Source: Bacillota bacterium (GTDB lineage: Bacteria; Bacillota; Limnochordia; Limnochordales; ZCTH02-B6). From it: a DNA stretch of 64,000 bases. The position numbers were made by a program, and so were the translations under genes. Below, one piece after another: positions 59,086-64,000 of the stretch. Under the pieces are notes generated by a model. It was not told where the DNA came from. It ran no database searches and saw only the letters and a list, made by a program, of their open reading frames with translations. The DNA is taken from positions 1 through 64,000 of the forward strand of contig PKQS01000010.1 in the NCBI GenBank assembly GCA_017577945.1, read 5' to 3'. The first letter of the stretch is position 1, and each line of letters begins with the position of its first letter.

Positions 59086-59138
59086 TCACGCCGCCTCCGC
59101 CATCGTGTTCGGCGCGACCGCGTCCCCTCCTCCTGGCG

Positions 59139-59960
59139 TCATTCCCGTCCCCATTCGTCCAGTCTCCGCAGCAGCGGCACCCGCTCGATCCAGCCCGTGA
59201 TGGACTCCGTTTCCGCGACCACGTGCAGCAGCACCAATGCCGCAGCCGCCACAGCCAAGCCCGCCGGCGTCAGCCCGGAGACGGCCGCCACCCCGGCCAC
59301 GGCGCCGATCCAGTTGGCGCCGCCGTCGCCGAGCATGGCCTTGGCCCGCAAATCGTAGGGCGCATACGCGGCGAGAACGCCCCAAAGCGGCAGCACGTAC
59401 AGCCAGAGGGGAGCGGGCCACGAGGCGGCCAGCAGCGCGGCGTGCAGGAAGGCGGCTCCTTTCAGCGCCCGGCCCGGCCGCACGTCCAGCAAGTTGACGG
59501 CGTTGGCCGCCAGCGCGATGACCACGCCCCCGACGAGCGTTCCGTAAACGCCGCCCGCCGCGGTGCGGGCGGCGGCCAGTCCGACGAGCAAGCCGAACAC
59601 GGCCTTCACCGCGCCCGTGGACCAGCGGCCTTGCAGGAGCAAGCGCCCGTGCCCTCTCAGTCCTTGCGCGCTCTTGTCGCCCCACACGTCGTCCGCAAAG
59701 CCCGCCAGCGCCATGGCGCACACCACGAATGCGAGGTGAAGGATCAGGGAATCCGGCTGCGCGGCGTGCCAGAGGAGCAGGACCGAAACGTAGACGAAGG
59801 CGGCGGCCACGCCGGCCGACACGGGCACAGGCTGGCCGCGGAAGTTGGGCTGAGCAAAGCCGGCTCGTACGATGATTTCCAGTGCTTGCGGCAGCAGCGC
59901 GCGCGTGACGGCAAAAGCCGCTGCCGCGGCCAGCCCCGCCATCCAGGCGGATCCGATCAC
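59139..59960 (-). CDS. MraY/WecA-like glycosyltransferase family 4 membrane protein
   Basis: A 273-residue integral membrane protein with about eight hydrophobic segments, related to polyprenyl-phosphate sugar-1-phosphate transferases. It has the cytoplasmic Asp pair in ALAGFADDVWGDKSAQGLRGH (~84-104), NAVNLLDVRPGRALKGA (~156, in place of the NLLDGxDG block) and MLGDGGANWIGA (~213). It is shorter than MraY (~320-360) and lacks its HHH motif, so substrate and activity are open. GTG 59960 overlaps the GT2 stop as GTGA. Probably acts with the GT2 and SteA/SteB upstream. Confidence 0.75.
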   Translation of the reverse strand: MIGSAWMAGLAAAAAFAVTRALLPQALEIIVRAGFAQPNFRGQPVPVSAGVAAAFVYVSVLLLWHAAQPDSLILHLAFVVCAMALAGFADDVWGDKSAQGLRGHGRLLLQGRWSTGAVKAVFGLLVGLAAARTAAGGVYGTLVGGVVIALAANAVNLLDVRPGRALKGAAFLHAALLAASWPAPLWLYVLPLWGVLAAYAPYDLRAKAMLGDGGANWIGAVAGVAAVSGLTPAGLAVAAAALVLLHVVAETESITGWIERVPLLRRLDEWGRE

Positions 59961-60643
59961 GGGGTTCTCGCCGCTCCTTGGCGCCGGCGCGGGATCAGCG
60001 CCCGCGCCACGTGCAGCAGCTGCCGGGCGCGGTGCCAGAAGCCACGCACTGTGCGCCCCGTTTTCCGGTGGCGCATCGCGACGGGAACCTCCAGCACCCG
60101 GAAGCCCGCCCGCACGGCGTCCACCGTCAGCGCCGCCTCCGCGCCAAATCCGGCGGCGAAGCCGCCCACCGCCTCCAGCACCTGCCGTGTCAGCGCCCGC
60201 TGCCCGGATAGGGGGCTGGTCAGCTCCCTGCCCGTCAGGCGCCGCAGCCACCAGCGGGCGGCGCGTTCCGCAAGACCAAACCCCGACGGCCCTTCCTGAC
60301 GGGGAAAAGCGCCGATGACCAAGTCCGCCTCGCCCCGCAAGACGGGCTCCAGCAGCTTGCGGGCTTCGCCGGCCGTCTCGCCCACATCCGCGTCCAACAA
60401 GAGCAGCACGTCGCCGCGCGCGGCCGCCGTGCCCGCCTGCAGCGCCGCCCCTTTCCCGCGGTTTTGCGCGAGGCGGACGACCCGCGCGCCGGCACGGCGG
60501 GCCGCCTCGGCGGTGTCGTCCGTCGAACCGTCGTCGACGACGATAACCTCTGAAAGCCTCGGCAGCCCGTGAAGCGCGGCCAGCGTAGTCGGCAGGCGCT
60601 CGGCTTCGTTGAAGGCCGGAATGACCACGCTCACGGTGTTCAC
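59957..60643 (-). CDS. Glycosyltransferase family 2
   Basis: A 228-residue GT-A glycosyltransferase. Motifs: SVVIPAFNEAERLPTTL (~5), VIVVDDGSTDDTAE (~37), NRGKGAALQAG (~64), and the metal-binding DADVGE (~82), typical of polyprenyl-phosphate or phosphoglycerate-type GT2 enzymes. No membrane segments. GTG 60643 overlaps the SteB-like stop as GTGA and has AAGGGGAAAG upstream; the gene is coupled at both ends. Donor and acceptor unknown. Confidence 0.85.
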   Translation of the reverse strand: MNTVSVVIPAFNEAERLPTTLAALHGLPRLSEVIVVDDGSTDDTAEAARRAGARVVRLAQNRGKGAALQAGTAAARGDVLLLLDADVGETAGEARKLLEPVLRGEADLVIGAFPRQEGPSGFGLAERAARWWLRRLTGRELTSPLSGQRALTRQVLEAVGGFAAGFGAEAALTVDAVRAGFRVLEVPVAMRHRKTGRTVRGFWHRARQLLHVARALIPRRRQGAARTP

Positions 60644-61278
60644 GAGCCGCTTTCCCCTTCCACGCCCGCCCCGGCCGGCGGCGCCGCCAGCGCCTGCACC
60701 ACCTGCAACAGGCCGGAGGGCGTGCCGACGCTGACCAGCTCCAGGGCGACGCCCGAGTCTGCGCCGTTTTCCGCCGCGTGGCTGGGCGCGTGCGCCACGA
60801 CGCCGCCCGGCGGCCAGAGCGCGCCGGCGGGCGGCTTTCCCCACGCATCGGACCAGATGACCACGTACGGCGGCGACAGCTCCTCCGGGGCCGGCGGCGT
60901 GGGACGGGCGTACTCGATCACCTCTGCGCCGGCCAGCTGCAGCACCCACGCCACCCGCTGCACCTCCGGCTGCGCCACGTCCGCGCTGTACAGCGCCACC
61001 CGGTGGCCGCTCAGGGCTCCCCCCACCACAGCGGCGACCGCCATGGCGGCGAAGCGGCGCTCGCTTTCCACTTGTTCCTGAAGCTGCAGCACGTCTTGGC
61101 TCAGCCGGCGGTTTTCCGCGCGAATGCGCTCCAGCCCCTCCTCAATCCGTTCCGCCAGCCGCAGCCGTTCTTCCGCCACGGCGCCTTGCTCCGCCAGCTG
61201 CATGCCGATCAGCATGCCGAGCCCCAGCGCCAGGAAGAGGCCGACGATGGTCGCCAGATGATAGCGCAAGTCGACCAT
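60640..61278 (-). CDS. steB: SteB/MctB-like membrane protein (copper-transporter family)
   Basis: A 212-residue protein of the copper-transport-outer-membrane (MctB) family, whose corynebacterial member SteB partners SteA at the division septum. It has one N-terminal membrane segment (~8-27), a coiled coil (~30-75) and an extracytoplasmic domain. The Firmicute copies are short. ATG 61278 with GGGAGG seven nt upstream is used over the TTG at 61284. It lies 22 nt after steA and shares GTGA with the GT2 gene. A copper role is not supported by the sequence. Confidence 0.78.
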   Translation of the reverse strand: MVDLRYHLATIVGLFLALGLGMLIGMQLAEQGAVAEERLRLAERIEEGLERIRAENRRLSQDVLQLQEQVESERRFAAMAVAAVVGGALSGHRVALYSADVAQPEVQRVAWVLQLAGAEVIEYARPTPPAPEELSPPYVVIWSDAWGKPPAGALWPPGGVVAHAPSHAAENGADSGVALELVSVGTPSGLLQVVQALAAPPAGAGVEGESGS

Positions 61279-61299
61279 GGACAAGCCTCCCGGCCGCGC

Positions 61300-62418
61300 T
61301 CAAAATCCCGCCCAGAGGCGCACTTGCAGCCACAGCAGCTTAAACCACTGCCGCAGCGGCGCGCCCAGCGCTACGACGATCCCCGCGGGCACCAGCGCCG
61401 CGGCGGCCACCTGCAAAGGGTGCTCCAGGCGCGGCTTTGCCCGGTACAGCTGGCTGACGCCCCGAGCGTCCACGAGCCGGGAGCCCACTTTCAGGCGCAC
61501 GAGAAACGTCGACGCCATGCCCGGCCGTCCTTTTTCCAGGAAGTCGATGAAACTGGAATGCGTTCCGACGGCCACGATCAAGTCCGCTCCCGCCTCGTGG
61601 GCCAGCAGCAGCGCCAAGTCTTCGCTGGTGCCCGGCGCGTAGACGACGTGCGCCGGCAGGCCCAGCGCCACAGGACGCGCCAGTCCCGGCGCCCTGCCGT
61701 CCGTATAGCCGTGCACCACCACGTCGGCGGCCGCCCGCAGCGCTGCGTCGGACACGCTGTCCATGTCCCCTACGACCAGGTCCGGCCGCCAGCCCGCCTC
61801 CAAGAGCGCGTCCGCGCCGCCGTCGACGCCGATGAGCACGGGATTCACTTCGTGGATGTACGAGCGCAGCGCCGCCAGGTCGTCCCGGTAGTTGTGGCCG
61901 CGCACGACCACCAGCGCGTGCCGGCCGGCCATGCTCGTCCGCAGCGGCGGCAGCGGCAGCGACTCAAGGATGAACCGCTTCTCCCGCTGGGCGTACTGCA
62001 GCGTGTTGTCGACGAACCGCTCAACGGCCGCGGGCATCTTTTCCCGGGCCCGGCGCAGCTTTTCCTCCACCACCCCCTCGGTCAGCCACAGGCCCCGGGC
62101 CACCAAGACCCCGTTGAGAAACACCCGCCCTTCCTCGTCAACAGCCACTTCGTCGCCGTCCCGCACCACGTGTCTCAGGCGGCGGGGGGCGTCGAGCAAG
62201 GGGATGCCGGCGGCCAGCAACAGCGAAGGGCCCAAATTGGGGTACCGCCCCGTAATCGAGGGCGCCGTATTGACGACGGCCCGCACTCTCGCCCGCCGCA
62301 AGCTGTCCGCCGCCACTTCGTCCAGGTCCGGATGGGCGATGACCGCGATTTCGCCCGGCTTCAACCGCGGCGCCAGCGCTTTCGTCCGTTGCCCGAACCG
62401 CACTTTGCCTCGAATCAC
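61300..62418 (-). CDS. steA: SteA-like cytokinetic ring protein
   Basis: A 372-residue protein of the SteA family. A central thiamin-pyrophosphokinase-like fold (GVDGGADALLEAGWRPDLVVGDMDSVSD, ~195-222) follows a family-specific N-terminal region, and one C-terminal membrane segment (~337-357) ends the protein. In corynebacteria SteA and SteB localise to the septum and affect cell separation. The Gly-Asp-Met-Asp-Ser motif of TPK is kept but thiamin binding is unproven. GTG start at 62418 without a clear ribosome-binding site. Followed by steB. Confidence 0.85.
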   Translation of the reverse strand: MIRGKVRFGQRTKALAPRLKPGEIAVIAHPDLDEVAADSLRRARVRAVVNTAPSITGRYPNLGPSLLLAAGIPLLDAPRRLRHVVRDGDEVAVDEEGRVFLNGVLVARGLWLTEGVVEEKLRRAREKMPAAVERFVDNTLQYAQREKRFILESLPLPPLRTSMAGRHALVVVRGHNYRDDLAALRSYIHEVNPVLIGVDGGADALLEAGWRPDLVVGDMDSVSDAALRAAADVVVHGYTDGRAPGLARPVALGLPAHVVYAPGTSEDLALLLAHEAGADLIVAVGTHSSFIDFLEKGRPGMASTFLVRLKVGSRLVDARGVSQLYRAKPRLEHPLQVAAAALVPAGIVVALGAPLRQWFKLLWLQVRLWAGF

Positions 62419-62506
62419 GGTTGTAGTATGGCCTGCCCACGAAGGGGGGATGTCCGGCAGAACCCGGCGCCTCTGGCGAGGCTCGCGTGGATTGTGCTGG
62501 GCGCGC

Positions 62507-63262
62507 CTAGCCGACGCGCAGCTGCAAGCGCACCTGGTCAGCCAGGCGGCCGATAAACGAAGAATTGGTAGGCTTGCCTTTCTTGCCGTCCAGCAGGTAG
62601 CCGAAGGCGCGGTGAATTTGGTCCAGATTGCCGCGGGTCATGGTCACTTCGATGGCGTTGCGGATTGCGCGCTCGACCCGCTCCGACGATGTGTTGTGCC
62701 GGCGGGCCACCGAGGGGTACAGCTCCTTGGTGACGGTGTGCAGCAGGGTGACGTCGTACACCACCAGGCGAATGGCGTCAACCAGGTACTGGTATCCTTT
62801 GAAGTGCCTCGGCACGCCCAGCGCATCCAGCCGCTGGACGATGGCGGTGACTACCTGTTCCTGCTCGAATTCGTCGCCCGCGGCCAGCGCCGCGGGACCG
62901 GGCCGGGCGAACTGCCGCATGCGCCGCAGCAGCGTGGGGACGTCGAAAGGCCGAATCACGCAATAATCGGCGCCCAGCTCCACGGTGCGCGTCAACAGCG
63001 TTTCTTCCGCGGCCGTAGCCATGACGAAAATCGTGCTGGGCACCGCTTCCTTGCGCAGCCGGCGGACCAGCGCCGCGCCGTCCACCGACGGCGACGACAG
63101 CTGCACCAGGACCAAATTCGCGCCGCAGCGCCGCACCGTCTCAACGGCACCCTGATCCTCGTGCAGCACCGCCGCCACGTCGATGTCGCCCGTTCGCCGG
63201 GCCTCTTCGACGACCTTGGCGGAGAAGTCGCGATCGCTGTCGACGATGACGAGTCGCATCAT
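62507..63262 (-). CDS. spo0A: Sporulation master regulator Spo0A with degenerate receiver
   Basis: A 251-residue Spo0A. The C-terminal DNA-binding domain (~135-251) is closely conserved, with HFKGYQYLVDAIRLVV, ARRHNTSSERVERAIRNAIEV and KPTNSSFIG. The N-terminal receiver (~1-118) keeps the fold but not the chemistry: aligned to Bacillus Spo0A, the phospho-acceptor Asp56 is Gln54 (LVLVQLSSP), the conserved Lys108 is Arg104 (VIRPFD), and one of the acidic-pair residues is Ser9 (VDSD). Thr83 is retained. Two ATGs (63262, 63259) start the gene, without a good ribosome-binding site. Downstream of spoIVB by 14 nt. Confidence 0.95.
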   Translation of the reverse strand: MMRLVIVDSDRDFSAKVVEEARRTGDIDVAAVLHEDQGAVETVRRCGANLVLVQLSSPSVDGAALVRRLRKEAVPSTIFVMATAAEETLLTRTVELGADYCVIRPFDVPTLLRRMRQFARPGPAALAAGDEFEQEQVVTAIVQRLDALGVPRHFKGYQYLVDAIRLVVYDVTLLHTVTKELYPSVARRHNTSSERVERAIRNAIEVTMTRGNLDQIHRAFGYLLDGKKGKPTNSSFIGRLADQVRLQLRVG

Positions 63263-63276
63263 AGCAGTTTGTTAAT

Positions 63277-64000
63277 TCAGCGAATGAAAGGCGACTCCTC
63301 CACGTTTTCCGCCGCCTCTTGCAAGATTCCCGCTTCGTACGCCATCCACTCCGCCAGAATGCCGTAGCCGCGCGTCGGGTCGTTGACGAACACGTGCGTC
63401 ACCGCGCCGACCAGCTTGCCGTTCTGCAAAATGGGACTGCCGCTCATCCCCTGGATAATGCCCCGCGTCGCTTCCAGCAGCCGCTCGTCCGTCACCTGAA
63501 TGACCAGGCCGCGCCCATCGTGGCGCCGGTGCGGCAGCACTTGCAGTATCCGCAGGCGGTACGCTTCCACCGCCTGACCGTCGACGACGGTCAACATCAC
63601 CGCGTCGCCCGGTTTCACTTCGTGCGCCAGCGCGACCGGCACAGGGTAGTCGATGTACCCGTGACGCGGCGGTTCGTGCAAAACGCCGTAAATGCCGTAC
63701 GGGGTGTTTTTTTCGATGACGCCCATCTCGCCGCGGCTTGCGTCGAAGACGCCGATCTTCTCCCCCGGAAACCCGCGGGCGCCCTGCTGAATGCCTTGAA
63801 TCGTCGCCTCCACGATGCGGCCGTCGCTCACCTCGACCCGGTTGTTGAAGCCGTCGGTAATCATGTGCCCCAGTCCGGCAAAGCGCAACTGGGTCGGTTC
63901 GTAAAAGGTCAACGTGCCGACTCCCGCCGCCGGCCGCTCCAGCCGCAGCCCCAAGCGGTAAACGGTCATAGGAACGCCGCCTTGCTGCACCGTGACGGGA
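63277..64000 (-). CDS. spoIVB: SpoIVB serine peptidase, C-terminal part (start outside window)
   Basis: The S55 (SpoIVB) peptidase domain of SpoIVB, which is secreted from the forespore and triggers pro-sigma-K processing. The catalytic Ser lies in IIQGMSGSPILQNGKLVGAVTHVFVNDPTRGYGI, and the His in AGLGHMITDGFNNRVEV; both are intact. The frame is open to the right edge, where the PDZ domain and signal segment should lie. Adjacent to spo0A as in all spore-formers examined; recN is expected to its right. Confidence 0.95.
   Translation of the reverse strand, partial: PVTVQQGGVPMTVYRLGLRLERPAAGVGTLTFYEPTQLRFAGLGHMITDGFNNRVEVSDGRIVEATIQGIQQGARGFPGEKIGVFDASRGEMGVIEKNTPYGIYGVLHEPPRHGYIDYPVPVALAHEVKPGDAVMLTVVDGQAVEAYRLRILQVLPHRRHDGRGLVIQVTDERLLEATRGIIQGMSGSPILQNGKLVGAVTHVFVNDPTRGYGILAEWMAYEAGILQEAAENVEESPFIR

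Overview
The window is a stretch of chromosome from a high-GC, endospore-forming member of the Bacillota. Gene content and order are classically Firmicute: pheS-pheT-zapA-cvpA-polX-mutS2, infC-rpmI-rplT, thrS, ylmE-sepF-proC-ylmG-ylmH-divIVA, ymxH-spoVFA-spoVFB-asd-aspartokinase-dapA-rnj-tepA-ylzJ, and spoIVB-spo0A. T-box leaders and a PBP1A support this. High GC with strong GC3, GTG/TTG starts and long spurious antisense frames point to a deep, high-GC lineage such as Limnochordia or relatives of Symbiobacterium and Thermaerobacter. A predicted outer-membrane beta-barrel protein with a terminal beta-signal, and an ABC binding protein without a lipobox, suggest a diderm cell, which would fit Limnochordia. 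The species is not determined.

Layout. 1-1190: 5' part of a 16S rRNA gene (minus strand) with leader and promoter. 1236-3323: yunB and tyrS. 3482-5611: a PBP1A on the plus strand. 5636-20165: a long minus-strand translation and repair block (thrS with a T-box; infC-rpmI-rplT with an attenuator; a SpoU-type methyltransferase; pheST with a T-box; zapA; cvpA; polX; a phosphoglycerate-mutase-like protein; mutS2). 20192-20803: a DUF445 membrane protein. 21034-25911: a four-gene BMP-type nucleoside ABC importer. 26116-27923: an M20 amidohydrolase and an Rrf2 regulator. 28210-33132: five tRNA genes (Val-GAC, Cys, Gly, Asp, Val-UAC), one tRNA relic, a secreted 5'-nucleotidase and a P1B-type metal ATPase. 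33220-36146: a divergent FAD dehydrogenase and leucine-type dehydrogenase pair. 36207-39610: the division cluster. 39748-44564: the germination pair ypeB/sleB, ylzJ, tepA and RNase J. 44580-50220: lysine/diaminopimelate and dipicolinate genes. 50371-54537: a stress protein, YmxH, the outer-membrane protein, dUTPase and an M16 protease. 54736-56840: a GH18 protein and a YlxY-like deacetylase. 56920-64000: a DinG-type helicase, two glycosyltransferases, SteB, SteA, Spo0A and SpoIVB (cut by the window edge).

How the genes work together. Sporulation runs through the window: Spo0A, SpoIVB (sigma-K checkpoint), dipicolinate synthase fed by the aspartate pathway (asd, aspartokinase, dapA, dapB), and the germination hydrolase SleB with its partner YpeB. 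Cell division and envelope form a second theme (ZapA, SepF, DivIVA, YlmG, SteA/SteB, PBP1A, OMP). The aminoacyl-tRNA synthetase and IF3 operons carry recognisable RNA control elements with specifier codons and terminators.

Most notable points: (1) the only Spo0A in view has Gln in place of the phospho-acceptor Asp, while its DNA-binding domain is intact; (2) the outer-membrane beta-barrel gene has its own strong promoter and an inverted repeat over its start codon; (3) SteA-SteB-GT2-GT4 form a tightly coupled envelope cluster beside spo0A; (4) infC most likely starts at an AUC codon. No CRISPR array, prophage or insertion sequence was seen.
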